From: CAYRYU01 sp964428355
Lineage (GTDB): Bacteria > Muiribacteriota > Ozemobacteria > Ozemobacterales > Ozemobacteraceae
Direction: 5' to 3'
Assembly: GCA_964428355.1 (NCBI GenBank)
Contig: CAYRYU010000057.1
Location: forward strand, 1 to 44,248
DNA length: 44,248 nt
The notes below the pieces were generated by a model that was not told the DNA's origin, did no database searches, and saw only the letters and a list, made by a program, of their open reading frames with translations. Shown in pieces: positions 8,625-17,262 of this stretch (positions are counted from its first letter, which is position 1; every line of letters starts with the position of its first letter). The translations under genes were made by a program, and so were the position numbers.

Positions 8625-9287
8625 TCAATCCTTTCCCCCACCGATGGGGAATGTCCGGCGCATTTGTTCCTTGTTCGAGTAGACCACGACCCGATCATTC
8701 AATATATCGACCACTTTGAACTTTCCCTCCACTACCTGATCCTTCTGGACGGTGTAGGTTTTGTTCTCGAAAGTGATCATTGCAAGGCGATCGGCATCGT
8801 TACCGCAGATTCCCGAGACGAACAACTGGATCGGCTTGGGGGGCGGAGGAGGGGGAGGAGCGGAAGGTTTCCCAGCCGAGGTGGGAGGAGGGGCTACCGG
8901 GGGAAGGACGACCTTCTTCTCGACCAGGGGCCGGAAGGGGTCCTTGCTGGGTTTTCCAGGGTTGAACTTGTGGTTCGCAGCCAACATTTCGACATGTTCG
9001 GGCTCTTCGAGGTTGGCGGGAATCTTTGCCCCGCCATCTCCGCCGGCATCCGCACCGCCGCCACCGCCCGAATCCGCGGGAGGGGCTCCGGGAGCCTCTT
9101 CTGGATTGGCCGGAGTATCGTCGGGTTTCGCACCGGAAGCCGCCTCCCCACCTGAGGCCCCGCTGGCGCCACTCGCCCCGTCGGCAGGCATCGTGAAGTC
9201 ATCCTGCGCGAAGGCTTTTCCCGGAACACTTGAAACCAGGAGAAGGCAGACAAGACCCATCGACAACCAGAATTTTCTCGAAACCAT
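8625..9287 (-). CDS. PilP-like periplasmic protein, first tandem copy
   Basis: A 220-aa protein with a signal peptide (ATG 9287 preceded by an excellent AAGGAGG site). A low-complexity Ala/Gly/Pro/Ser linker follows (~28-90), then DPFRPLVEKK and a polyproline run, and the C-terminal beta domain IQLFVSGICGNDADRLAMITFENK...VVEGKFKVVDILNDRVVVYS, ending RRTFPIGGGKD. The domain plan matches PilP lipoproteins, which bind PilN/PilO and the secretin N0 domain, but no lipobox Cys is seen. It lies between pilO and its own paralog, so the operon carries two PilP-like proteins that may form a heteromeric connector. The in-frame ATG at 9332 is less likely because it lacks the strong binding site. Confidence 0.8.
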   Translation of the reverse strand: MVSRKFWLSMGLVCLLLVSSVPGKAFAQDDFTMPADGASGASGASGGEAASGAKPDDTPANPEEAPGAPPADSGGGGGADAGGDGGAKIPANLEEPEHVEMLAANHKFNPGKPSKDPFRPLVEKKVVLPPVAPPPTSAGKPSAPPPPPPPKPIQLFVSGICGNDADRLAMITFENKTYTVQKDQVVEGKFKVVDILNDRVVVYSNKEQMRRTFPIGGGKD

Positions 9288-9328
9288 ACCGTAACCTCCT
9301 TGCACAAATATCTCTACTTTCCTTGTCA

Positions 9329-9889
9329 TCAATAACCGCCGCCCATGATGTAAACCTTGGCGTTGAGGGTGATCGTGAGAAGCGGACTCTTGGTCTTGGT
9401 GTCGGTTTCAGCCGAAACCGAAATGGTGATGGATCCGGCGGCCAGGTTCACGATCTTCCTTTTTTCCATAACGACCAGGAAGCTTCCGATGTCCTGGAAA
9501 GTTCCCAGAATTCCGATTTCGATGGGAAGCTCCGACCACTGCTCCGCACGAACCAGAGGACTGATTCGGATGTCCTGGAACCGGACATTGAACTTGTTGG
9601 CGACTGCTTCCGTCGAATCCAGGAGTTTGGGAACGACGGTGTTGAGCTGGTTGGACTCCATCTGGAGTTTGTTCTTCTCTTCCGTCAACTTCGCTATCGC
9701 CTCGTTTATGCGGGCGATCTCGTCGTCGACGTTCTTGATCTCGTCCTTTTTTCGTTCCAACTCGCGAATCTGCTGTTCGAGGCCATTGCGTGCCTCCATC
9801 ACCGGCTGCCAGTAGTAGGTCCAGAAGGCGAACCCGGCTCCGGCGGCGGCGACGAGGATGATCAGGATGACGGCAGCGAAGTTATTCAT
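9329..9889 (-). CDS. pilO: PilO-type pilus assembly platform protein
   Basis: An inner-membrane protein that pairs with PilN in the type IV pilus alignment complex. The 186-aa product has one transmembrane helix (~5-27, AAVILIILVAAAGAGFAFW), a long coiled coil (~33-85, rich in Glu/Lys heptads), and a C-terminal ferredoxin-like domain (~100-186) with FQDIRISPLVRAEQW, LPIEIGILGTFQDIGSFLVVMEK and IVNLAAGSITIS. 'G-x-F-x-x-I-x-x-F-L-x-x-x-E' is the usual PilO signature. The length is normal. It lies 8 bp after pilN. Confidence 0.92.
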   Translation of the reverse strand: MNNFAAVILIILVAAAGAGFAFWTYYWQPVMEARNGLEQQIRELERKKDEIKNVDDEIARINEAIAKLTEEKNKLQMESNQLNTVVPKLLDSTEAVANKFNVRFQDIRISPLVRAEQWSELPIEIGILGTFQDIGSFLVVMEKRKIVNLAAGSITISVSAETDTKTKSPLLTITLNAKVYIMGGGY

Positions 9890-9897
9890 GGTTCCCC

Positions 9898-10485
9898 CTA
9901 TTTCGCGACATCGCGTTTGACGCGGCAGGTGATATCGAATCGCCAGACCGGGGCTTTCTCATAGATGTTCTTGTTGGCCATGCTCAGGAACACATCCTCG
10001 AAGTAGGAATGCCCCTGGAGCTGCTTGATGAAGTCCTGGATTCCTTTGGTGAGGTTGGGGGAGGGTTTGTCCTGTTTTTCCGAACAGGAATAGCCGGTAA
10101 GCTGGACCCTCCGGTCGGAGTCGATGCGAAGGTTGGTGATCCAGACCGTCTTCTCGGGAACGACCGTCGAAAGGGAACTGAAAACCTCGGACCATTGAAG
10201 GAGGTTGGCACCGGAAAGCTGCTTCAGCTGTTCGATCTGGGCTTCGAGGTTCCGCTTGTCCTGTTCGAGACGGTCGCGCTGTTCCAGCTTGTTCTTGTCC
10301 TTCCGGACCTCGTCCTCGAGTTCCTTCTTCTTCTCCTCGAGATCCTTGTTGTAGGTCTCGATCCAGACGGTGCCGGCCCAGAAAGCCGCCAGGATGCCGG
10401 CGAGGGCGATCACCAGGAAGATGGCGGCAAACGGGATCTGGATCGGCTTCCGCCGCTTAACGGTAATTAGGTTTACTTTGATCAT
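9898..10485 (-). CDS. pilN: PilN-type pilus assembly protein
   Basis: PilN binds PilM through its short cytoplasmic tail and PilO through its periplasmic domain. The 195-aa product starts with MIKVNLITVKRRKP, equivalent to the INLLP motif that docks onto PilM. It has one transmembrane helix (~18-44), a heavily charged coiled coil (~48-95), and a C-terminal domain containing WSEVFSSLSTVVPEKTVWITNLRI and a late beta strand. The ATG overlaps the pilM stop by 4 bp (10482-10485), consistent with coupled translation and a stoichiometric PilM-PilN complex. Confidence 0.92.
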   Translation of the reverse strand: MIKVNLITVKRRKPIQIPFAAIFLVIALAGILAAFWAGTVWIETYNKDLEEKKKELEDEVRKDKNKLEQRDRLEQDKRNLEAQIEQLKQLSGANLLQWSEVFSSLSTVVPEKTVWITNLRIDSDRRVQLTGYSCSEKQDKPSPNLTKGIQDFIKQLQGHSYFEDVFLSMANKNIYEKAPVWRFDITCRVKRDVAK

Positions 10486-11576
10486 TTTTCATCCCCCACT
10501 CCCCGTAGCGCAAGCCCGATTGCCACGGTGAATTGCTGAAGGCTGTTGTAGAGAATCTCGGTTTCCGGAGCGGTCACCGAAATCCCTTCGAGCGGGTTGC
10601 CCATGTAGACGTCCACACCCAGTTCGTTGCTAAGGTAGGTGTTGAAGCTCTTGAGGTTCGCACCCCCTCCGGAAAGGATGATCCTGTGGATGATGGGTTC
10701 ACGAGACTGGGCCTTGAAGTAATCGAAGGACCGGCGGATTTCGGATGCCAGTTCCTCGACGGTATTCTTGACCACCTCGGCAACCTCGTTTCCGCCCGCA
10801 TCCCCGATGCTCACCTCGGCTTCGTTGACCTTTATCTGCTCGGCCTGCTCGAACTCCTGTTTCATCACGTTCATGATCGACTGGGTGATGTTGTTTCCGG
10901 CAATCGGGATGTTACGGGTGAACATCAGGATTCCGGATTTCAGGACCGAAATGTTGGTCGTGCGGGCTCCAGTATCGATGATGGCGACCACCTCGCCGCC
11001 CTCCTGCGAACCCGCGGTCTGCTGGATCGAGTTTTCGAGGGCGTTGATCGCCGCGATCGTGTCCACATCGATGATTTCCACGGAGATTCCCGACTGTTTC
11101 AAGACCTCCATGTAGCTGTTCACGAGCTCCTTCTGCGCAACCACCAGAAGGATGGAGTATTTTCCGCCGCCTTCCTCCTCCTGGAGCTGGTTGAGGACGG
11201 CATGCGTGATGCTGACTTCATCGATGGCATAGGGAACGTACTGTTCCGCCTCGATCCTGACGGTTTGCTCGAGTTCTTCCGGAGTCATGATGGGGAGTTT
11301 GGTGAAACGCATGATGACGTTCTGCCCGGAAATCGAGGCGAAAGACCTCTCCGGGCGAAGCTTGGAGTTCTTCAGAGTCTCCTTGACGACCGCGGCGATC
11401 GACTGGGGATCCTTGATGCTACCTTCCTCGACGGCGGCAGGAGGCAACGGGGCGATGCAGTAGTTGGTCAACTCGGGCCCTGACGGGGTTTTCTTGAGCT
11501 GGACGATCTTGACGGAGGATGTTCCGATATCGACACCAACCGCGGTATTCGAAGTCCCGAACGCAAATAGTCCCAT
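10482..11576 (-). CDS. pilM: PilM-type actin-like ATPase of the pilus platform
   Basis: A cytoplasmic actin/FtsA-fold protein that binds the PilN N-terminus. The 364-aa product has the phosphate-1 motif VGVDIGTSSVKIVQL (~13-27), LPIMTPEELEQTVRIEAEQYVPYAIDEV typical of PilM, the phosphate-2 motif EVVAIIDTGARTTNISVL, and the adenosine motif IHRIILSGGGANLKSFNTYL. GGAGG lies 8-9 bases upstream of the ATG. It is the first gene of the pilMNO-secretin operon. A 157-bp space separates it from the SpoIID-like gene and holds a short open frame with its own ribosome-binding site. Confidence 0.95.
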   Translation of the reverse strand: MGLFAFGTSNTAVGVDIGTSSVKIVQLKKTPSGPELTNYCIAPLPPAAVEEGSIKDPQSIAAVVKETLKNSKLRPERSFASISGQNVIMRFTKLPIMTPEELEQTVRIEAEQYVPYAIDEVSITHAVLNQLQEEEGGGKYSILLVVAQKELVNSYMEVLKQSGISVEIIDVDTIAAINALENSIQQTAGSQEGGEVVAIIDTGARTTNISVLKSGILMFTRNIPIAGNNITQSIMNVMKQEFEQAEQIKVNEAEVSIGDAGGNEVAEVVKNTVEELASEIRRSFDYFKAQSREPIIHRIILSGGGANLKSFNTYLSNELGVDVYMGNPLEGISVTAPETEILYNSLQQFTVAIGLALRGVGDEK

Positions 11577-11609
11577 ACGTTTTTTCCTCCAAGGTCGGCT
11601 TTCGCCAAA

Positions 11610-11687
11610 TCAAAATCGCTCGAGAGAATCGCACATATACGTCAGTTTCCTATCGGCACAAGAAGATGGTTCCTTAATAAAATTCAT
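11610..11687 (-). CDS. Possible 25-aa leader ORF upstream of pilM
   Basis: A short frame (MNFIKEPSSCADRKLTYMCD plus five residues) starts at ATG 11687 with GGAGG four bases before it; another ATG lies directly upstream. It stops at 11610, 33 bases before pilM. The good binding site and the position at the head of the pil operon suggest a leader peptide or translational coupler, but length alone makes chance possible. No runs of one amino acid that would indicate attenuation are present. Confidence 0.25.
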   Translation of the reverse strand: MNFIKEPSSCADRKLTYMCDSLERF

Positions 11688-11733
11688 CATTCCTCCAATT
11701 TGGGGGGAAATTTTCCATTCTTGAATCCCATGA

Positions 11734-13152
11734 TCAATAGGTCAGGCGTCGCAAAGCCACACGGGAATAATAGAAGGCGAGTATCTGACGGTAGGACCAT
11801 CGGCGTTTTCCCAGCTGCCGGGCACCCGCCTGGCAAAGTCCGACCTGGTGTCCGTAACCCCGGCCCATGATACGGATTTCCGAAAGGATCGAAGCCCCCT
11901 TCCGAGATGGTAATTGGCCCTGTCGAACGGTGTCAAGAGGCTGACCTGAATCGGAGAACGCAGAAACCCCAAGGATGGCCCAACCTCCCACGGGGCGACG
12001 GGCACGCCTCAACCCCTGCCCTGACTGGATGACGATCTGCGGAGGACCTTCGATGGTCGCCGAAACGAGCCGGGTTTTCACTTGGGGAGGCTTTGCATCG
12101 GGGATCCGTTGCATTTCCGCCAACCGAGGGTTCCCCGTAGAACTTCCTCCACTCTCGGAAACGAAGGTGGTACTCGGAAGATTGAACCATCTACGAAAAG
12201 TCGTTCCCTTCACCCCGATTTCACCCCGGTCGGTATGGAAAACCACATTCACCACTCTGTCCAGGGGGGCATCCGAAACCGTGGAAGCGGTCAGGATCCG
12301 GGCCGCAGCTTTCCCTTCGGAAGCGAGATTCTTCAGGATCTGGGCTACAGGAATCGTCCGGTGCCAGCGGAAGTTCGTCCCATCCTTGCAGAAAGGGCAG
12401 ACCACACGGCGAAGATACGGAACCGCCCCCCCCCCGAAAACCTTTTCGTTGTCGGAGGTCATTCCTCCACAGGTGGCGTGGTACAAGGTCGAAATCGGCT
12501 TCCCCGCACAGATCATGATGATCCCCCGGGTATGGTGGACCGCCTCATCGATGGAAGGTCTCTCCGCCTTGACCCCTCCGTAGACCTGGCAGTGCTCACG
12601 ATCACAGACGTCGAAACCGTTGGCTCCATGCTTTCCGGAATTCGCGATGGCGTAGGTCCGCACGATAACGGATTGGCTCTTGAGTGTCTCTTCCGGGCTC
12701 TGGGAACCGATCTCCGAGCCAACAACACCCCGGGTGTAGTCCTCGATTCCAACGTCATTCACTGGAACGGCCGTCTTCTGACTGAATGCGACAACCAGCA
12801 ATCCGCGGTAGGGTTTTCCGTTCACTTCGAAGAGGTTTTTGGAAGGCCGGAATAGAAGCGTTTTCCCGGAATAGTCAGGCGCCTTCCGGGAGGGGGAGCG
12901 ACGACGGGAAGCTCCACCGGCTGCAACGGGCGCCCGAGGCTCCCAGGCAAACGATTCGCCCGGCTTGAACCGCTTGAGTACCCGCCTTTTCCCATCCATC
13001 AGATCGCCTCCATCAGGAAACCTGACCGAAAGTCTGGAAACGGTTCCAAGACCGACCTTTACCCGGGGTTCCGCTGCCCGGACCGGAGAACCCCAGCAGA
13101 AAAGAACCGACAAGCACAACGCTACGGCCAACGGAAAAAACTTTGGGAACAT
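11734..13152 (-). CDS. SpoIID/LytB-domain exported protein (lytic transglycosylase-like)
   Basis: SpoIID-family proteins cleave glycan strands of peptidoglycan; outside sporulators they occur in wall remodelling. The ~472-aa product has a signal peptide, a strand-rich N-terminal part, and the SpoIID core: VGIEDYTRGVVGSEIG (E147 at the catalytic Glu position), SPEETLKSQSVIVRTYAIAN, CDREHCQVYGG, STLYHATCGGMTSDNEKVFG, and the terminal GRGYGHQVGLCQAGARQLG. The CDREHC cluster resembles the zinc site of clostridial SpoIID. A Ser/Gly-rich stretch (~320) interrupts the domain. The start is uncertain: ATG 13152 directly precedes the hydrophobic core and is preferred, but the frame opens at ATG 13236 and neither has a good binding site. 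Endospore genes are not otherwise present here, so a vegetative role is likely. Confidence 0.88.
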   Translation of the reverse strand: MFPKFFPLAVALCLSVLFCWGSPVRAAEPRVKVGLGTVSRLSVRFPDGGDLMDGKRRVLKRFKPGESFAWEPRAPVAAGGASRRRSPSRKAPDYSGKTLLFRPSKNLFEVNGKPYRGLLVVAFSQKTAVPVNDVGIEDYTRGVVGSEIGSQSPEETLKSQSVIVRTYAIANSGKHGANGFDVCDREHCQVYGGVKAERPSIDEAVHHTRGIIMICAGKPISTLYHATCGGMTSDNEKVFGGGAVPYLRRVVCPFCKDGTNFRWHRTIPVAQILKNLASEGKAAARILTASTVSDAPLDRVVNVVFHTDRGEIGVKGTTFRRWFNLPSTTFVSESGGSSTGNPRLAEMQRIPDAKPPQVKTRLVSATIEGPPQIVIQSGQGLRRARRPVGGWAILGVSAFSDSGQPLDTVRQGQLPSRKGASILSEIRIMGRGYGHQVGLCQAGARQLGKRRWSYRQILAFYYSRVALRRLTY

Positions 13153-13404
13153 CCTTGAATCGTTAGAACGCGTGTTTCCACCTCGAACGGACCTCGAACT
13201 TCCTTCCGCCGGATGGAAAGGATCCATCTTTCTCATATCTCTTAAGTCGTCTTTTCGAGGGAAACTTCTTACCGGCCGTTCGATAATCTCAAACGGGGAC
13301 TCCCGTTACCGGATTTAGTCTTCTCTCCCCTCGGAGAAAAACTCACACGTTTCAGGTACACCAGCACCATATTTGATGAAAATGCGGACGTCACAGGATC
13401 GCCT

Positions 13405-14550
13405 ATGGTAAAATCGCTTGCCAGGACGGGAGAAGGGGTAGATTCGCCCGACCGGGACAAGCAAGAAATGAGCGCATCCGACGCCCCCCAACAACCCCCA
13501 GACCCCATCGATCTGCAAGCGATCACGGGAAGAATCGCAAACATCACCGTGACTTTCGAGAGGATCCTCGCCATGGAGAGGGAACTCCTGGCGGAACTCG
13601 AACCTGCGGGAGTCCCACCATCCACACGGGAATCGCAAGGGTTCCAACCCTCGCCCGCCCTTTTCCCTGATCCGGCTATATACCATTCCCCCTGGTCGGG
13701 TCCGCTTCTGCTGGAATCACCGGCATTGAGGAAAGCCCTTCGCATCCAGTTGGTCCGCGTCATCGGATCCCAGGGCATCTGGAGGGATCTGGGGGACATC
13801 CCCGACGCGGGAGGGTTCGTCCCGGGTCTCATGCTCCTGATGAGGCACAGATTCGACCCGTTGAATCTCGGGATCGCGGCCGCCGGCATCGATTCCTTTC
13901 TCGGCAGCTCCCGATCACGTCCCGAAACCGCGGCCGACGCAATTCTTCTTGCCGCCCGGTTTCCTCCCGAGGATCTGAAGTGGGCATTCAATCAGCTCAC
14001 AGTCCTGGAGGCAAATGGGATCAAGGACCTGGTCCACTGGCTGACGGCTGGTATGGCCGGCCCGCGGGGGCCGAACGAGGTTTCCCCGGGTTGCCCCGCT
14101 TCCAACCTGGCGGCAGATTTCTTCAAGAGAAAGGCCTTCAGGGGATTGCGTCGGAATTGGGCCCGCGCGAGGGGCCGGGCGGCGGGAAGGGACGGTCACC
14201 CATCCGCAGACTCCGGGGCCATCGAGCCATGGGCTTTTCCGACCCCCATGCCGGGTCTGACCGGCCCGCTGGAAGGGCAGGCTTCTTTGCTCGCGGAGTG
14301 GTATATTGGAGTCCTTCGGGGGTGGAGGGAAAAGCCCGGCTTCCGATGGAACTCAAGCACTCAAGCGCGGGCCAAAAAGCTGCATCTGTTGACAATCGGA
14401 ATTCTGGAAAGGGCCGAAAAACGGGAGAACTTCATGGAATGGGTTACATCATCTTTCAATGAGTTTCGGGGAGGCTTTTCGATCGGAGAGAGGGAGTTTG
14501 TAGGTCCCATGCCTTCCCTGGCGGGTAATCACCCGAGGGGCGGGGAATGA
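13405..14550 (+). CDS. Unknown alpha-helical protein, first gene of the MoxR/beta-propeller operon
   Basis: A 381-aa protein of unrecognised family. It is predicted to be mostly helical and soluble, with no signal peptide. Landmarks are an N-terminal helix (TGRIANITVTFERILAMERE), a hydrophobic helical core (ALRKALRIQLVRVIGSQGIW, FVPGLMLLMRHRFDP), a middle Arg/Gly/Pro-rich linker (~260-290), and a C-terminal helical part (QASLLAEWYIGVLRGW, EFRGGFSIGEREFVG). Its stop overlaps the MoxR ATPase start by 4 bp (ATGA), implying translational coupling and probably a physical partner or adaptor of the ATPase. Start: ATG 13405 has AGGA 6 bases upstream. A second ATG at 13468 fits better if the TGGTAAAAT at 13406 is the promoter. 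Confidence 0.72.
   Translation: MVKSLARTGEGVDSPDRDKQEMSASDAPQQPPDPIDLQAITGRIANITVTFERILAMERELLAELEPAGVPPSTRESQGFQPSPALFPDPAIYHSPWSGPLLLESPALRKALRIQLVRVIGSQGIWRDLGDIPDAGGFVPGLMLLMRHRFDPLNLGIAAAGIDSFLGSSRSRPETAADAILLAARFPPEDLKWAFNQLTVLEANGIKDLVHWLTAGMAGPRGPNEVSPGCPASNLAADFFKRKAFRGLRRNWARARGRAAGRDGHPSADSGAIEPWAFPTPMPGLTGPLEGQASLLAEWYIGVLRGWREKPGFRWNSSTQARAKKLHLLTIGILERAEKRENFMEWVTSSFNEFRGGFSIGEREFVGPMPSLAGNHPRGGE
13406..13414 (+). promoter_or_regulatory. Candidate extended -10 promoter of the MoxR operon
   Basis: TGG-TAAAAT matches the extended -10 pattern TGn-TATAAT (5/6 in the hexamer). It has no convincing -35 box. Nearly the same string (CCTATGGTAAGAT) stands upstream of the convergent pseudokinase gene on the other strand. 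If real, translation would start at ATG 13468 rather than 13405. Confidence 0.3.
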
Positions 14551-15683
14551 GTTTTTTCGAGCATGTCGGAAATCTCAAGAAGTTCGCGGGATTGAAGAAC
14601 TGCGAGGTCGAACTGGAACTGTCCACCCTTCTGAGCCGGGGTTTCGACATGCAGAAACTGGAGCATGTCTCGAGAACCGTGGTCAAGCGTTTGCAGCAGC
14701 TGGTCTCGATTACCGAAAAGTCCTTCGAGAGGCGCGAAAAGGAGGCATCAGCGGTGGTTGCCGGGCTGGCGGCCGGCGTGTCCGTCGTCCTTCTGGGCCC
14801 TCCGGGAACTGCGAAAAGCGCCCTCGTCCGCCGAGTGGCGTTTCTTTGCGGCCTTTCCGGTCTGGACGGCCGGTTTTTCGAGTATCTTCTGACCAACCAC
14901 ACCATGCCCGAAGAGATTTTCGGCGGACCTGACCTGGAGCAGCTCACGAAGGGAAAGGTGGCGCGGATCACTCGCGGCAAGCTTCCCGAAGCGGAAGTCG
15001 CTTTCCTCGACGAACTTTTTCGGGGGGGCAGCCACATCCTCAACACGCTGCTGACGATCATCAACGAGAAACGCTACGATTCCGGAGACGGCTCCAGGCA
15101 TGTTCCACTGCTCGGGCTGATCGGAGCGGCCAACTCCGCCCCACTCGACCCCGATCTGGAGGCTTTCTTCGACCGCTTTCCCGTCCGGGTCTGGGTCGAA
15201 TCGGTTCTCGAACCCCGTAACCGGTTCGAGTCCTACGATGAAAAGGCCGCGGGGCGCCTGGCCGGACATTCCATCCATTCCGAAATCACAAGGCTGAAAC
15301 ACGGTTGGAACGAAAACGCCGCGAAGGAAGCCGTCTGCACGGAGATGGTAACCTGCACCAACGATCTCAGGCTCGCTAGAATCTACCTTCTCTCCCGACT
15401 GCAGGCTCTCAAGAACGATTCGGAGCGGTTTTCCCAGTTCGAGAGGCTTTTCCGCTCGGTCAGGGAGCGCTGCCGTCTGTCGGATAGGTCATTCGGACAA
15501 CTCTGGCTTTTCGGAAGCGCTCTCGACTTCATACGGGGGGCCGACCCCGTCCTCCCCTACCCCGCGTCTACAGGTCATGTCGACGTGTTCCGCAATGTCG
15601 GACGTTCCCTCCGCGACGTGGCGTTCCTGCACGACCGCGTGGAACAACTGACCCGTGGCACCCAGCACTCGGGAGCACTCTGA
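14547..15683 (+). CDS. MoxR-family AAA+ ATPase, RavA subgroup
   Basis: AAA+ ATPases of the MoxR group act as chaperones or remodelling factors, usually with a vWA-domain partner. The 378-aa product has an N-terminal helical extension (~1-60), then SFERREKEASAVVAGLAAGVSV, Walker A GPPGTAKS (84-91), the RavA signature FFEYLLTNHTMPEEIFGG, Walker B VAFLDE (151-156) followed by LFRGGSHILNTLLTIINEKR, sensor 1 around GAANS (N196), and the arginine finger FFDRF (R210). All ATPase residues are present, so it should hydrolyse ATP. It overlaps the upstream gene by 4 bp and lies in an operon with unknown proteins and a giant beta-propeller protein rather than with ViaA, the vWA partner of E. coli RavA. 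Confidence 0.95.
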   Translation: MSFFEHVGNLKKFAGLKNCEVELELSTLLSRGFDMQKLEHVSRTVVKRLQQLVSITEKSFERREKEASAVVAGLAAGVSVVLLGPPGTAKSALVRRVAFLCGLSGLDGRFFEYLLTNHTMPEEIFGGPDLEQLTKGKVARITRGKLPEAEVAFLDELFRGGSHILNTLLTIINEKRYDSGDGSRHVPLLGLIGAANSAPLDPDLEAFFDRFPVRVWVESVLEPRNRFESYDEKAAGRLAGHSIHSEITRLKHGWNENAAKEAVCTEMVTCTNDLRLARIYLLSRLQALKNDSERFSQFERLFRSVRERCRLSDRSFGQLWLFGSALDFIRGADPVLPYPASTGHVDVFRNVGRSLRDVAFLHDRVEQLTRGTQHSGAL

Positions 15684-15690
15684 CCGGATC

Positions 15691-17262
15691 ATGGACCTCG
15701 AAAGCCGCCTGAAGACGATCGCGGACCACGCCTGGTGGATGAGGGACGAGAAGTGGTCCCGGGCATGGTGGGAGAGCTTCTTCTGCCCCCTGGTCCGGGA
15801 GGGCCTTTTTCTTCCCCCACTCCTGGCATACGACATTCGCTCCAGCGCGGACCGTGGTGAACACCGACGGGGGCCAGCCAGCCTCCGCAGGAAGCATTCC
15901 TCGGAGTGGGGGAGTTTCCTGCTCTGGGCCCAACGGGTGACGCTGGGCTGCCTTTCCACGAAGGACCTCGCCTCCATCGAGGCCCGGAGCCGTTCAGGAC
16001 GCAGAATCGCCCGCCTCCTTGCGGCGAACATCATGGACCGCGTCGATCTGTCGGGGCTGCGCGAGAACGGTGACTTCTCTCCACTGAGATGCCTCTCTGC
16101 CGAGACCGCTTGGCTTTCGGGCGCGGAAGATCCAGTCATGAAGGAAGTCTGGGCGCTGATCGAGAACTTTGTCCTGACCCGCACCGTGAGGGGAATGGGC
16201 CGAGGGCGCCAGGAGGGCGCACCCTCCGAGGACCTCTCCGGGCGCTATTCGGAACTGGCGTCGATTGCCGATTCGATACCCTTCGTGGGCCGGACGGGCG
16301 AAGATCTTGACCTTTTCGTTCCCAGGCTCCTTTCGGAGCCGTTTCCCTCGACCGCTTTCGATGAACCGCAGATTTCCGGTTGGGAACCCCGTGCCGACAA
16401 CCCCCGGGTCGCGCTGTCACCGACGGGGGAGTTCGCCCAGCGTGACACCGGAGGAGTCCCGGGAGAGCTTGCCCGGCTTGCCCCTTCGGAACTGCTGCTG
16501 CTTCAGCAGGCGAACTCGGGTGCTGGAGGCGACTCGACGGAGGGGAAAAGGTCAAGGGAGGACCGGTTCCGAACTCTGTTCTTGTTCCGTGCCACCCGGC
16601 GGGAACTCCTCCAGCGCTTTTCCCAGGCCAATCGTCCCTCTCTCATGGAGCCGTCCATGCTGCTCCAGGTCGACCTTTTCGATGAGCTCGAACTGCACCG
16701 GCTTTCCGACCCACCCTTTCCCCCCTTGATTTCGTGGTATCGGGCAACGCTGGTTGAGCTCATCCACCTTTTCTCGCGACTGGCGAAACCTTTCAGATGG
16801 ACCATCAGGTTCAACTTGAATCATTTCTGCGAGAGGGGGAGGACAAATCGCCGGTTGTACAAGCCCGACCTCGAGGAGCTCGGACAATCCCCCGAGAGCT
16901 GTTTTTCCAGTCTGGTCTGGCAGATGCCCGGGCTCTTCACCAACCGAAGCTGCCTCGCGAGGGAACCCGTAAAACCGGACGACGGCCCGTTCGAAGCCGA
17001 CCTCTGGCTTCGCATCGTTCTGGGTGATCCGAAACGGTTCATCGGCCGGAACGAGGCCCAGGATTCCATCCTGACGAACCAGGAAGCGGGGGCCCGCATC
17101 GAGCGTCTTCGGAACGGAAGCTTCGGGATAAAATGCTGCGGTTCCGCGCTGGAGGCTCACCTCATCGAACTGGATTTCTCGCATGAGCCCGCCCCCCCGG
17201 CTGTCGCCGCCTGGGAGCTCGTGGGGCAGACCCTGAACCTGGTCGAGGAGACACGCAATTGA
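15691..17262 (+). CDS. Unknown protein encoded next to MoxR ATPase
   Basis: A 524-aa protein of no recognised family, soluble, without signal peptide. The N-terminal half is helical and Trp-rich (HAWWMRDEKWSRAWWESFFC, WGSFLLWAQRVTLGCLSTKD). A Pro/Gly/Ser-rich linker spans ~225-275. The C-terminal half begins with helical REDRFRTLFLFRATRRELLQ and ends in strand-rich sequence (SFGIKCCGSALEAHLIELDF). Its position, directly after MoxR, is where a vWA partner is expected, but no DxSxS MIDAS motif is visible. It may be a highly divergent vWA or a different adaptor. The start is uncertain: ATG 15691 follows the MoxR stop by 7 bp, and an in-frame GTG at 15655 would overlap MoxR by 29 bp. The next gene starts inside its stop codon (TTGA). 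Confidence 0.8.
   Translation: MDLESRLKTIADHAWWMRDEKWSRAWWESFFCPLVREGLFLPPLLAYDIRSSADRGEHRRGPASLRRKHSSEWGSFLLWAQRVTLGCLSTKDLASIEARSRSGRRIARLLAANIMDRVDLSGLRENGDFSPLRCLSAETAWLSGAEDPVMKEVWALIENFVLTRTVRGMGRGRQEGAPSEDLSGRYSELASIADSIPFVGRTGEDLDLFVPRLLSEPFPSTAFDEPQISGWEPRADNPRVALSPTGEFAQRDTGGVPGELARLAPSELLLLQQANSGAGGDSTEGKRSREDRFRTLFLFRATRRELLQRFSQANRPSLMEPSMLLQVDLFDELELHRLSDPPFPPLISWYRATLVELIHLFSRLAKPFRWTIRFNLNHFCERGRTNRRLYKPDLEELGQSPESCFSSLVWQMPGLFTNRSCLAREPVKPDDGPFEADLWLRIVLGDPKRFIGRNEAQDSILTNQEAGARIERLRNGSFGIKCCGSALEAHLIELDFSHEPAPPAVAAWELVGQTLNLVEETRN

Noticed and set aside
11734..13236. Sporulation gene on the basis of the SpoIID domain
   Set aside because: SpoIID/LytB domains are common in non-sporulating bacteria and no other sporulation gene is in the window; flgI and the secretin indicate a diderm.
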